NCBI RefSeq assembly: GCF_904849725.1
Contig: NC_058520.1
Span: 325,263,186-325,327,185, forward strand
Direction of reading: 5' to 3'
Origin: Hordeum vulgare subsp. vulgare
Taxonomy: Eukaryota > Streptophyta > Magnoliopsida > Poales > Poaceae
Length of the DNA stretch: 64,000 nt
Below the pieces are notes generated by a model. That model saw only the letters and a program-made list of their open reading frames with translations. It was not told the origin of the DNA and searched no databases. The number at the start of each line of letters is the position of its first letter. The stretch's first letter is position 1. Made by a program: the position numbers and the translations under genes. Of this stretch, positions 23,101-34,512 are shown one piece after another.

Positions 23101-24193
23101 GTCTTACAATCCAACTCATGATCCAATACCTGCTTCCGTAGTTCATATCTCAAGGATCTTGCAACACTATCTTGTCGATTTTGGTTGTCCCCTTTTCGTC
23201 CCAGACATCTTGAGCATGAGGCATCCTAACATCAGTCGGATCTGAATCTCGGGCAGATATGATGGTTGGAACATTTCCCAGTAATCATAACTTTGCTCTT
23301 TATGCAAACTGGTACGATGTTGTCTTTCCCAGCACACCTGGCCGAAGGACCTATTGTTATATTGTCTTCCGTATGTAAGGTTAAGCATTCTCCCTTAAGG
23401 AAGTTGTAAGACTTAATTGATAAGTTGATGCGGATGGATCCCTTGTGTACCCAAAGTACGACTTTTACCCCATGACCATGTCGATGCTACCTCGAAGCAC
23501 GATTGTGGTACTTCAAATGCCTACAGGAACATTGAACACGCAGTGCTAAAATGTTCTTGACCAATTATCCAAACATCATCGTATGGGTAAACATCATGAT
23601 TCTCCTTACCCTTTTATCAAAACGGTTATGTACTTGATGACTTGTCATGTATACCATACTCTATTTTCCTCGGGAATGGTATACTTTAGTACTTGTGTGT
23701 GTGAACCCATTTTCCTTTCCATTGGTCTATTTGACGTGACAAACACCTTTTCCTTCCCATTGGTCCGTTTAAACCTTCTTGATTCTGAACTTATCTAAGC
23801 AGTGGTAATTCCCTGCTTAGGTAAAAACCTCGATGTACAACTCTGGGAGTAAGACCATGTTACTATTGTGTATAACATTCCGGTAGCCGCCGATGGACGA
23901 GACCCTTGCCTATTGGTCCGCCTCGTTTCAACAAGCAGGAAAATAGTTCTATTCGTCCCCCGCCCTTGGTACCGACTTTGTTGCCAACATAACTGACAGG
24001 TTATCCTTTGACAGATCTTGCAATCAAGACCGTGCAAGGTGTAACCAATTTTCCTATTCTTAACCCACATGTTGGACCCATAAACCAAGTTCCACAGGAT
24101 CGAAACCTGACTCTCATGTACATCTTTTGACTCCAAAGTATCCTTTGCACTTGGGTTCGTATGAAATTCCTAACCCCTTCGCCTCAGATCCAT
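20151..24193 (+). other. E2 internal non-coding domain
   Basis: No ORF with recognisable domains is present in any frame. Two blocks are collinear with the reverse complement of E4: 22320-22550 with 34985-34730, and 22575-22960 with 15880-15480. Between them E2 lacks roughly 480 bases that E4 has, including the fossil RT motif. The domain ends at the broken junction with the truncated LTR, so no polypurine tract is seen. Confidence 0.75.
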
Positions 24194-26025
24194 AAGGCAA
24201 GCAACCCCCCCTGATCATCCCTATATCTCATATTTCTTTCTCCCTCATGCTTGCATTAGAATTTTGCTACTCTTGTAGATAGATCATATTCTGATGCATA
24301 GCCTGTTTTTGATGAACTGCTACTTTACTGTACCACAATCTAAACTGTTTAGTATAGGTGGAGCAGTCATCCCCTTTGCCTCCTTAGTCTAGTTGCCCCC
24401 ACTTTATCGTCAAATCTCAATCCCTGATCAACAAGCCAAGAACCGACACAGCACTTACACCCCCTTAGTTGTACGATGTTGCAGAGCTACTATCAGGTAC
24501 CGAGGGTGACACCTCGTGAAGTACTCATGATGTTATCTCTGTAGTGCACCTAGTCGGTCGTGGTTATCGAGGGTGATTCCTCCTTCACCACTCCCGACGA
24601 TGACTCTATCGTGCAACCCCTCAAGTGTGAGACCCTCGAGGGTCATTCCTCTGAGTCCACCTTGACAGTTACATCGTTCAGAATCCAACGAGGGTGATAC
24701 GTCGGATTCCCCCTAATGTTACAACCACATAGTTACTTGACCGTGTTACTGGGGACATCGATGAATAATGTAGGCGGGTGGATTCCTGCGTGGATGTGTT
24801 GATGAGTTAATTAAAATGTTAATGGATTTGGGTATTTGATCTGGGTTAGTCAGAGACCTTTTTGCACTAACCGACTACACGGGAGAAGTTATGGGTACTC
24901 GCATGTGGTATCAACCGAAGCTTTTCAGACGTCACCAATGGAGCAGCACATGCCCGAGTGGTCTGGATTTGCACCATTCTTGTATAGAGGTGCCAGGACT
25001 GACATCGGCTGCCCACGCAACATGTTGGAGTGCAAAGGGTGATGGGCCCATGACCTCTGCGCGCTTAGGATTTAGACCGGCGGGTTGGCCTCTGTGTTGA
25101 GTCTAGGTGGGGCTGCGACGTGTCGATTTTCCGAGGCCGGGCATGACCCAGGAAAGTGTGTCCGGCCAGAGTTTATCGAGCGTGACGGGAAACTTGGTGC
25201 ACCCCTGCAGGGATGAAAATTAACTATTCGAATAGCCGTGTCCACGGTTACAAGACAAGTTGGAGTTGTGCCCCGATCTTATACAACTACAACTGTTACT
25301 TAACTGGAATGTTTGCTCCGAGATTGCTTCCTCGCAGGGAGTCGAGGAAGGATCTCTGGGCGTGATTTTAATTACTATTGCTGCAACAATATGACTATTA
25401 ATTGTGTTACTTTCTCTACTATCGTCTATTGCTGCAAGACGTTAAAGATGCTAGTCTTCGATAGGACTAGGCCTTCTCTCTCTTTTCTCGCATTGCTGCG
25501 GTCACTCCACATAACCCCTTCCTTTGATACTGATGCATACTTAGCATAGTCCTGATGTCCGTCTTGCGAGTACTTTCGATGAGTACTCATTGTTGCTTTG
25601 CTCCCCCTTTTCCCCTTGATTCGTTGCTGCAACCAGATGATGGAGCCCAGGAGATGGTTTACCCCGCCGACGATGCGTGCTACCCCCCGATGGTGCCTAC
25701 TACGTGGAGACTGCTGAAGATCAGGAGTAGTTAGGAGGTTCCCAGGCAGGAGGCCTCGCCTCATTTGAGCATTGTATTTTTTGTGCTAGCCTTCTCGAAG
25801 GCACCTCGTGTTTCATTTATGTACTCAAATATGTGTTGCTTCCGCTGACTCGTGTGTTTATCGAGCTTTTGTATTCTTGCCCTCGAGGCCCCTGGCTTGT
25901 AATATGAAGCTTGTATGTTTTATTTGTGTCTAGAGTAGTGTTCTGATATCTTCTCGTGAGTCCTTGAGCTTGGTCATAGGCATTTGCGTGTATGATTAGC
26001 GTACCATCAAATCGAGGGCGTCACA
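24194..26025 (+). repeat. E2 3' LTR, 5'-truncated (1832 bp)
   Basis: It aligns with 18298-20134 of the 5' LTR from AAGGCAAGCAACCC to the end GGGCGTCACA. The first 2.2 kb of the LTR and the end of the internal domain are missing, while the outer boundary and duplication are intact, so an internal deletion after insertion explains it. Confidence 0.88.
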
Positions 26026-26030
26026 CTTAA
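26026..26030. repeat. Target site duplication of E2, right copy
   Basis: CTTAA follows GGCGTCACA and matches 16090-16094. Confidence 0.92.
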
Positions 26031-26051
26031 CCAACTAGTTTTAGGGGTATG
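26031..26051 (-). mobile_element. E4 internal sliver between E2 and E3
   Basis: Twenty-one bases separate the E2 duplication from the start of E3. The last bases GTATG form the left copy of the E3 duplication (right copy GTATC at 34513-34517). Confidence 0.6.
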
Positions 26052-27572
26052 TGATACGTCCATTTTGCATCATGTTTTCATGTTGATATTTCCCTCTTCT
26101 TTGGCTGTTATTTCACTTCACGGTACTATTCTTATGCCTTTTCTCTCTTATTTTGCAAGGTTTACATGAAGAGGGAGAATACCGGCAACTGGAATTCTGG
26201 CCCGAAAGTGGAGCAAAGTTGAGATACCTATTCTGCGCAACTCCAAACACCGTGAAAATCAACGGGGATTGTTTTCCCGATTTATCAAAAATACTGGGCT
26301 GAAGAAGTGCCAAAGGGGCACCAGGGGGTCCCACAAGCCTGCACGGCGCGGCCACCCCCTGGGCCGCGCCATGGGGCTTGTGGGCAGCCCACTGACCCAC
26401 TGGCCCCCCTCTTTTGCAATGTGGAGGGTTTCATCCAGGAAAAAATCACAGAGGAGCTGTTTCGTGGTTTCGCCGCCGCCACGAGGCGGAACTTGAGCAG
26501 AACCAATCTAGAGCTCCGACAGGACGATCCTGCCGGGGAAACTTCCCTCCCGGACGGGGAAATCGTCGCCATCGTCATCACCAACACTACTCTCATTGGA
26601 GGGGACTCGTCACCATCAACATCTTCATCAGCACCATCTCATCTCCAAACCCTAGTTCATCACTTGTAACCAATCTCCGTCTCGCGACTCCGATTGGTAC
26701 TTGTAAGGTTGCTAGTAGTGTTGATTACTCTTTGTAGTTGATGCTGGTTAGATTACTTGGTGGAAGAGTTTATGTTCAGATCCTTGATGCTACTCATTAC
26801 CCCTCTGATCATGATTATGATTATGCTTTGTGAGTAGTTACTTTTATTCCTGAGGACATGGGATAAGTCATGCTAATAATAGTCATGTGAATTTGGTATT
26901 CGTTCTGTATTTTGATATGTTGTATGTTGTTTTTCCTCTAGTGGTGTTATGTGAACGTCGACTACATAACACTTCACCATTATTTGGGCCTAGAGGAAGG
27001 CATTGGGAAGTAGTAAGTAGATGATTGGTTGCTAGAGTGACAGAAGCTTAAACCCTAGTTTATGCATTGCTTCGTAAGGGGTTGATTTGGATCCACTAGT
27101 TTAATGCTATGGTTAGACTTTGTCTTAATTCTTATTTTGTAGTTGTGGATGCTTGCGAGAGGGGTTAATCATAAGTGGGATGCTTGTCCAAATAAGGGCA
27201 GTACCCAAGCGCCGGTCCACCCACATATCAAACTATCAAAGTAACGAACACGAATCATATGAACATGACGAAACTAGCATGACAGAAAATCCCGTGTGTT
27301 CTCGGGAGAATTTTTCCTCCTATAAGACTTTGTCCAGGCTTGTCCCTTGCTACAAAAGGGATTGGGACACTTTGCTGCCCTGTTCCTACTTTTGTTACTT
27401 GTTGCTTGCTACGAATCATCTCACCACACAATCACTTGTTACCGATAATTGCAGTGCGTGCAGATTTTTCCTTGCTGAAAACCACTTGTCAGATCCTTCT
27501 GCTCCTCGTTGGGTTCGACACTCTTACTTATCGAAAGGACTACGGTTGATCCCCGATACTTCTGGGTCATCA
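26052..27572 (+). repeat. E3 5' LTR, 1521 bp
   Basis: It starts TGATACGTCCATTTTGC and ends CTGGGTCATCA. It contains a GC-rich inverted repeat GGCGCGGCC (26345-26353) / GGCCGCGCC (26362-26370). Small ORFs over the GC-rich part are not genes. Confidence 0.92.
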
Positions 27573-27583
27573 AGACTCTTTTC

Positions 27584-27601
27584 TGACGCCGTTGCCGGGG
27601 A
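27584..27601 (+). promoter_or_regulatory. E3 primer binding site (tRNA-Asp type)
   Basis: TGACGCCGTTGCCGGGGA is one base from the TGGCGCCGTTGCCGGGGA site typical of Athila elements. It lies eleven bases after the LTR end. Confidence 0.8.
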
Positions 27602-27678
27602 GTGAAGCGCCTTTGGTAAGTGGAACTTGGTAAGGAAACATTCATATAGTGTGCTGAAATTTATTGTCACTTGTCACT

Positions 27679-28065
27679 ATGGATACAAATCCTTTGAGGG
27701 GCTTGTTCGGGGTATCTTCACCTCGAACGGAAGCACGAAGAGTTGCTCCTCAACCTGATGCACCTACTGAAAATATTTGCTTTGAATTTCCTTCGGATAT
27801 GCTTGAGAAACTGCTTGCTAATCCTTTTACAGGAGATGGAACATCACATCCATACTTGCATCTGATCTATGTAGATGAAGTTTGTGGTTTATTTAAGCTT
27901 GCAGGTGTGCCCGAGGATGAGGTCAAGAAGAAGGTCTTTCCTTTATCTTTGAAGGATAAGGCATTGACATGGTATAGGCTATGTGATGATACTGGATCAT
28001 GGGACTACAATCGGTTGAAATTGGAATTTCATCAAAAGCTTTATCCCCAAAGAGAAGTGGTTTAA
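27679..28065 (+). pseudogene. E3 gag, N-terminal fragment
   Basis: It starts at ATG 27679 (MDTNPLRGLF). The capsid-like words FEFPSDMLEKL, DEVKKKVFPLSLKDKA and LTWYRLCDD are those of Athila gag. The ORF stops after about 128 residues at LYPQREVV. Athila gag normally continues for several hundred residues, and the sequence immediately after resumes in another frame with protease-region words, so most of gag has been deleted. An in-frame ATG 15 bases upstream is less likely, as the family similarity begins at MDTNP. Confidence 0.8.
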
Positions 28066-29150
28066 ATATCATCCTCCTTTAGAAGTCAATGTAGTTAAAC
28101 CCACTCTAGTTGAAGAGAAATTCATTGCCTATAATGATCACGTGGTACCTAGTACTTACATTGAGAAACCACCTTTCCCTGTTAGGATAAAGGATCATTC
28201 TAAAGCTTCAACTGTGATACGTAGAGGCTATATTAGAACACCTACACCCCCTGAGAAAATTAGAGTTGAACCTAGCAATGCTATTATCAAAGATCTTCTG
28301 TCTGAAGAAGTTGAGGGACATGATATTCACTTCTGTGAAGATGCTGCTAGAATTGCTAAACCTCACAATAGAGGCAAACATAGGCCTGTTGTTGGCATGC
28401 GTGTGGTTTCTGTTAAGATAGGAGATCATTGTTATCATGGTTTATGTGACGTGGGGGCTAGTGTTAGTGCAATACCTCAATCCTTATACGATGAAATCAA
28501 AGATGAGATTGCACCTGTAGAGATAGAGCCTATTGATGTTACTATTTAGCTTGCCAATAGAGATACTATCTGCCCTGTGGGAATTGTTAGGGATGTTGAA
28601 GTCTTGTGTGGTAAAACGAAGTATCCTACTGATTTCCTTGTTCTTGCTACCACACATGATAGCTTTTGTCCCATCATATTTGGTAGACCCTTTCTCAATA
28701 CTGTCAATGCTTATATTGATTGTGAGAATCAAACTATCACTGTTGGCTTTGAAGGTGTGTCACACGAGTTCAGTTTCTCTAAGTTTGGTAGATAACCTCA
28801 TGAAAAAGAGTTGACTAGTAGGGATGAAACTATTGCCTTATCCTCTATTGTCGTGCCTCCTACTGATCCCTTAGAGCAATACTTGCTTGAGCATGAAAAT
28901 GATATGCATATGGATGAAAGGGATGAGATAGATAGAGTTGTCTTAGAACAATATCCTATCCTTCAGAATAACTTGCGTGTTGAACTGATTGGGGATCCAC
29001 CCCCACCAAAGGGTGATCCTATGTTCAAGCTTAAACAGTTGCCTAATACTCTTAAGTATGCCTATCTTGATGAAAACCCTAACCCCTTTGATCCCACAGA
29101 GGATTATTACTGGCTATAGGATGGTGATCGATTTTAGGAAACTGGATAAA
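28066..29150 (+). pseudogene. E3 protease region and start of RT, broken
   Basis: Translation of 28142-28549 gives a spacer and then the aspartic-protease motif LCDVGASVSAIP (Asp at 28448-28450), followed by a TAG at 28547. The frame continues as LANRDTICPVGIVRDVEVL and CPIIFGRPFLNT, the distal protease signature, up to a stop near 28793. 28811-29119 covers the linker before RT (LEQYLLEHENDM, GDPMFKLKQLP). At about 29070-29110 the text jumps from the linker directly to [15 protein letters not shown], so about a hundred residues of RT fingers are deleted. Confidence 0.78.
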
Positions 29151-31591
29151 GCCACTAGGAAAGATCATTACCCTTTGCCTAATGCTAGAAATACTATCCA
29201 AACACACACACTTCTGCTTTCTAGACGGTTATTCTAGTTTCTCTCAAATACCAGTTGCACAATCTGATCAGGAGAAAACCACTTTCACCTGCCCTTTCGG
29301 TACCTTTGCCTATAGATGTATGTGTTATGGTTTATGTAATGCACCTGCCACTTTTCAAAGATGTATGATGGCTATATTCTCTGACTTTTGTGAAAAGATT
29401 GTCGAGGTTTTCATGGATGACTTCTCCGTTTACGGGTCTTCCTTTGATGATTGCCTCAGCAACCTTGATCGAGTCTTACAGAGATGTAAAGACACCAATC
29501 TTGTCTTGAATTGGGAGAAGTGCCACTTTATGGTTAAGGATGTCATCGTCTTAGGACATAAAATTTCTGAAAGAGGTATTGAAGTCGATAAGGCTAAGGT
29601 TGATGCAATCGAGAAAATGCCATACCCCACAGATATTAGAGGTATAAGAAGTTTCCTTGGTCATGCTGGTTTCTATAGAAGGTTCATTAAAGACTTCTCT
29701 AAGATTTCTAGGCATCTTACCAATCTCTTGCAAAAGGATATTCCTTTTGTCTCTGGCGAAGATTGTGAGGAAGCCTTCAAAATACTTAAGAGGGCTTTGA
29801 TAACTGCACCTATTGTTCAACCACCTGATTGGAAATTGCCTTTTGAGATCATGTGTGACGCTAGTGATTATGTTGTTGGTGTTGTTCTAGGGCAAAGAGT
29901 TGACAAGAATTTGAATGTTATTCACTACACTAGTAAAACTCTAGACAGTGTCCAAAGAAACTATGCCACTACGGAGAAGGAAATTTTAGCAGTCGTGTTT
30001 GCGTGTGAAAAGTTCAGGTCTTACATAGTTGATTCCAAAGTCATTATTCACACTAATGATTCTGCTATTAAGTACCTCATGGAGAAGAAAGACGCTAAAC
30101 CTAGACTTATTAGATGGGTTCTCTTGCTACAGCAATTTGATTTGCAGGTTGTCGACAAAAAGGGTGCTGATAACCTCGTAGCAGATAACTTATCTAGGTT
30201 GGAGAACGTTCTTGATGACCCACAACCTATTGATGATAGCTTTCCCGGTGAACAATTGAATGTCAACAATGCTTCACATAGTGCACCGTGGTATGCTGAT
30301 TATGCAAACTATATTGTTGCCAAATATATACCACCTAGTTTCACGTACCAGCAAAAGAAGAAATTCTTCTTTGACTTGAGACATTACTTTTGGGATTATC
30401 CTCACCTTTATAAGGAAGGAGTAGATGGTGTTATTAGACGTTGTGTACCTGAACATGAACAGGGACAAATCCTACAGAAGTGTCACTCCGAGGCCTACGG
30501 AGGACACCATGCGGGAGACAGAACTGCACACAAGTTATTGCAATCAGGTTTCTATTGGTCCACTCTCTTCAAGGATGCCCGTAAGTTTGTCTTGTCTTGT
30601 GACGAATGTCAAAGAATAGGTAATATTAGCAAACGTCAGGAAACTCCTATGAACTATTCACTTGTCATTGGACCATTTGATGTCTGGGGCTTTGACTATA
30701 TGGGACCTTTTCCAAAATCCAATGGGTATACTCACATGTTAGTTGCTGTTGATTACGTCACTAAGTGGGTAGAAGTTATCCCTACTAGTAGTGCTGATCA
30801 CAACACCTCTATCAAGATGCTGAAAGAAGTTATCTTCCCTAGATTTGGCGTCCCTAAATATCTAATGACCGACGGTGGTTCACACTTCATTCATGGTGCT
30901 TTCTGTAAAATGCTTGCTAAGTATGATGTCAACCATAGAATTGCGTCTCCCTATCACCCTCAGTCCAGTGGTCAAGTAGAGTTAAGTAATAGAGAGATTA
31001 AACTGATTCTGCAAAAGACTGTCAACAGGTCTAGAAAGAACTGGTCTAAGAAGCTCGATGATGCACTATGGGCTTATAGAACTGCTTATAAGAATCCCAT
31101 GGGCATGTCTCCGTACAAAATGGTGTATGGCAAAGCATGTCATTTACCTCTTGAGCTAGAGCATAAAGATTATTGGGCAATCAAAGAGCTCAACTTTGAT
31201 TTCAAACTTGCCGGTGCGAAGAGGTTACTTGATATTAGCTCGCTTGATGAGTGGATAACTCATGCATATGAGAATGCCAAGCTGTTCAAAGAGAAGGTTA
31301 AGAGGTGGCATGATAAGAGGATACAAAAGCGTGAGTTCAATGTAGGTGATTATGTCTTGCTATATAACTCTTGTTTAAGATTATTTGCAGGCAAGCTTCT
31401 CTATAAATGGGAAGGTCCCTATGTTGTTGAGGAAGTATATCGTTCTGGTGCTATCAAGATCAACAACACGGAAGGTAATTGTCCGAAATGGGCAGAGAAT
31501 CAAACATTATATCTCAAGTACTCCCATAAATGTTGAATGCAATATCATCAATACCATAACTCCGGAGGAGTACATAAGGGATATTCATTAG
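29150..31591 (+). pseudogene. E3 reverse transcriptase, RNase H and integrase
   Basis: The long open stretch 29182-31536 encodes RT from the motif [15 protein letters not shown] through [10 protein letters not shown] (catalytic Asp pair intact, residues 77-80), RNase H ([28 protein letters not shown], then [10 protein letters not shown] where the family has Asp at the Asn), and integrase (HHCC ending [11 protein letters not shown] in [10 protein letters not shown] in [12 protein letters not shown] in [12 protein letters not shown]). It is joined to the upstream RFRKLD part by a frameshift at about 29175-29182, where roughly 11 bases are missing after DHYPLP. A second frameshift near 31470-31490 moves the normal C-terminus ([10 protein letters not shown]...EEYIRDIH) to another frame ending at 31591. 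It is non-functional as a polyprotein, though the integrase residues are conserved. Confidence 0.9.
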
Positions 31592-32978
31592 CCTTCTTCA
31601 GACTCCAAAAATGAAGAGGTATGTGATTCGGTAAGAAAATAGAGTCCAAAACTTTTCCAGTAGGAAATTTTCTCCGTTTTGGAATATTTGAAAAATACAA
31701 AAATTGGAAGTAGTCCGAAAAGTGCGTGAGGAGGCGACAAGCCTGCACGGCGCGGGCCCACCCCCTGGCCGAACATATAAAAAGAATGAGGATTGAAACT
31801 TATTGAGGGTAGGCAAACGTAGACCTTGGTCATTGTTGCAATTAATAGGAAGTGATAAAGAAGGAGAGGTTAACATATAAATATATCATCTCTGACACCA
31901 TCTATGATTGTGAACACTCACCAAACTATTGCATGCCTAGAAGTAGATGTTGGACAAGGAAGACAATGTAATGAATTGTGTTTGCTTGGCTCTGAACAAT
32001 GTTATGTGATTAGAGATCCCTTAGCATGTGAAGATTTCTTCCACCTCACATTTGCCAAACCTCCCGCACTAAGTAGAGATACTACTTGTGCATCCATAAA
32101 CCTTCAATCCATTTTTGCCATGACTGTCCACCATACCTACCTAGGGATTGAATAAGATCCTTCAAGTAAGTTGTCATCGGTGCAAGCAATAAAAATTGCT
32201 CTCTAATATGTATGATATATTAGTGTGTGGAAAATAAACTTTATACAAACCTGTGATGAGGAAGACATAAAAGCGACAGACTACATAATAAATTTCTTTA
32301 TCACATGGGGCAATATAAAGTGATGTTCCTCCGCACTAATAGGACACGCATCCAAACCTCAAAAGCGAATGACAACCTCTGCTTCCCTCTGCGAAGGGCC
32401 TATCTTGTACCTTTACTTTTTGCCCTTGAAAGAGTCATGGTGATCTTCACCAATTCCTTATTTTTCCCTTGTCTTGGCTACCGTCATATGCTTGGGAAAG
32501 ATCTATATTCATATGTCAACTTGGAGGTCAGTATTCATGAATTATTATTGTTGACATTACCCTTGAGGTAAGCAGTTGGGAGGCAAAACTATAAGCCCCT
32601 ATCTTTCTCTGTGTCCAGCTGAAACTTTGAACTCATGAGTACCACGTGACTTGTAGCAATTGTAGAGAACGAAAGAATGATTGAGTATGTGGATTTGCTT
32701 TACAAGCTCTTACTTGACTCTTTCTGATGTTGTGATAAATTGCAATTGCTTCAATGACTAAAGCCTATCGGTTGTTACTCCTCGATAAGGTTCTTGATCC
32801 ATGCTTTGCTTTGTTAAGGAATTATTACTTTAGCATGAGAGATTATATGTTGGTATTGCTGTTCTGATCTTTATCATGATGCATGCATGCTCGTATCTTG
32901 TTTTGTCGACACCTCTCTCCCTAAACATGTGGACATATTTATTGAGCTCGGTTTTCGCTTGAGGACAAGCGAGGTCTA
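31592..32978 (+). other. E3 3' non-coding region
   Basis: No ORF is recognised and no env-like gene is seen. It holds a GC-rich piece resembling the LTR hairpin (31735-31775) and blocks shared with elements A and C: TACTACTTGTGCATCCA at 32080, GTCCACCATACCTACCT at 32126, and TGCGAAGGGCCTATCT near 32390 within a short CCCT...AGGG hairpin. Confidence 0.7.
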
Positions 32979-32991
32979 AGCTTGGGGGAGT
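32979..32991 (+). promoter_or_regulatory. E3 polypurine tract
   Basis: AAGCTTGGGGGAG followed by T lies directly before the 3' LTR start TGATACGTC. Confidence 0.8.
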
Positions 32992-34512
32992 TGATACGTC
33001 CATTTTGCATCATGTTTCATGTTGATATTTATCTCTTCTTTGGTTGTTATTTCACTTCACGGTACTATTCTTATTCCTTTTCTCTCTTATTTTGCAAGGT
33101 TTACATGAAGAGGGAGCATACCGGCAACTGGAATTCTGGCCTGAAGGTGGAGCAAAGTTGAGATACCTATTCTGCGCAACTCCAAACGCCGTGAAAATCA
33201 ACGGGGATTGTTTTCCTGATTTATCAAAAATACTGGGCCGAAGAAGTGCCAGAGGGGCACCAGGGGGTGCCCACAAGCCTGCACGGCGCGGCCACCCCCC
33301 CAAGGCCGCGCCATGGGGGCTTGTGGGCAGACCACTGGCCCACTGCCCCCCTCTTTTGCTATATGGAGGGTTTCGTCGAGGAAAAAATTACAGAGGAGCT
33401 TTTTCTTGGTTTCGCCGCCGCCATGCGGCGGAACTTGAGCAGAACCAATCTAGAGCTTCGGCAGGACGATCCTGCCGGGGAAACTTCCCTCCCAGAGGGG
33501 GAAATCGTCGCCATCGTCAGCACCAACACTCCTCTCATCGGAGGGTACTCGTCAGCATCAACATCTTCATCAGCACCATCTCATCTCCAAACCCTAGTTC
33601 ATCACTTGTAACCAATCTCCGTCTTGCGACTCCAATTTGTACTTGTAAGGTTGCTAGTAGTGTTGATTACTCTTTGTAGTTGATGCTAGTTGGATTACTT
33701 GGTGGAAGATTTTATGGTCAGATCCTTGATGCTACTCATTACCCCTCTGTCATGATTATGATTATGCTTTGTGAGTAGTTACTTTTGTTCCTGAGGACAT
33801 GGGATAAGTCATGCTAATAATAGTGATGTGAATTTGGTATTCGTTCGGTATTTCGATATGTTGTATGTTGTTTTTCCTCCAGTGGTGTTATGTGAACGTC
33901 GACTACATAACACTTCACCATTATTTGGGCCTAGAGGAAGGCATTAGGAAGTAGTAAGTAGATGATGGGTTGCTAGAGTGACAGAAGCTTAAACCCTAGT
34001 TTATGCGTTGCTTCGTAAGGGGCTGATTTGGATCCACTAGTTTAATGCTATGGTTAGACTTTGTATTAATTCTTCTTTCTTAGTTGCGGATTCATGCGAG
34101 AGGGGTTAATCATAAGTGGGATGCTTGTCCAAGTAAGGTCAGTACCCAAGTGCCGGTCCACCCACATATCAAACTATCAAAGTAACGAACGCGAATCGTA
34201 TGAACATGATGAAACTAGCATGACAGAAATTCCCGTGTGTCCTCGAGAGAGTTTTTCCTCCTATAAGACTTTGTCCAGGCTTGTCCCTTGCTACAATAGG
34301 GATTGGGCCACTTTGCTGCACCGTTGCTACTTTTGTTACTTGTTGCTTGCTACAAATCATCTCGCCACACAATCACTTGTTACCGACAGTTTTAGTGCCA
34401 CAGAATTTTCCTTGCTGAAAACCAGTTGTGAGATCCTTCTGCTCCTTGTTGGGTTCGACACTCTTACTTATCGAAAGGACTACGATTGATCCCCTATACT
34501 TGTGGGTCATCA
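32992..34512 (+). repeat. E3 3' LTR, 1521 bp
   Basis: It matches 26052-27572 throughout and ends TTGTGGGTCATCA. The GC-rich inverted repeat is at 33285-33293/33304-33312. GTATC follows. Confidence 0.93.

Larger units (their letters stand above)
16095..26025 (+). mobile_element. E2: LARD-like non-autonomous LTR retrotransposon
   Basis: It is bounded by a perfect 5-bp duplication CTTAA. It starts TGTGACGCCC and ends GGGCGTCACA. The 5' LTR is about 4.0 kb, and an iMet-type primer site follows it. The internal region of about 4 kb has only short, unrelated ORFs. The 3' LTR is truncated at its 5' side. Long LTRs with a non-coding internal domain are the hallmarks of large retrotransposon derivatives such as the barley Sukkula group; membership in that group is an inference. 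Confidence 0.85.
26052..34512 (+). mobile_element. E3: Athila-type Ty3/gypsy retrotransposon, internally deleted
   Basis: It has two LTRs of 1521 bp each (TGATACGTCC...GGGTCATCA), a tRNA-Asp-type primer site, gag and protease fragments, a deleted RT N-terminus, then a long RT-RNase H-integrase ORF, a non-coding 3' region and a polypurine tract. The flanking duplication is GTATG/GTATC (4 of 5). The primer site and polyprotein words ([28 protein letters not shown]) place it with Athila-like elements. The LTRs are equal in length and very similar by eye, so the insertion is comparatively recent. Confidence 0.92.

Noticed and set aside
27505..27530. B-box-like GGGTTCGACACTC near the E3 LTR ends (also 34450, 50994)
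   Set aside because: No A box at suitable distance and no T-run; probably a conserved LTR word of this lineage.
31592..32978. An env-like gene downstream of E3 pol, as in some Athila elements
   Set aside because: No ORF above 90 residues with a signal peptide or membrane segment; the region is shared non-coding sequence.
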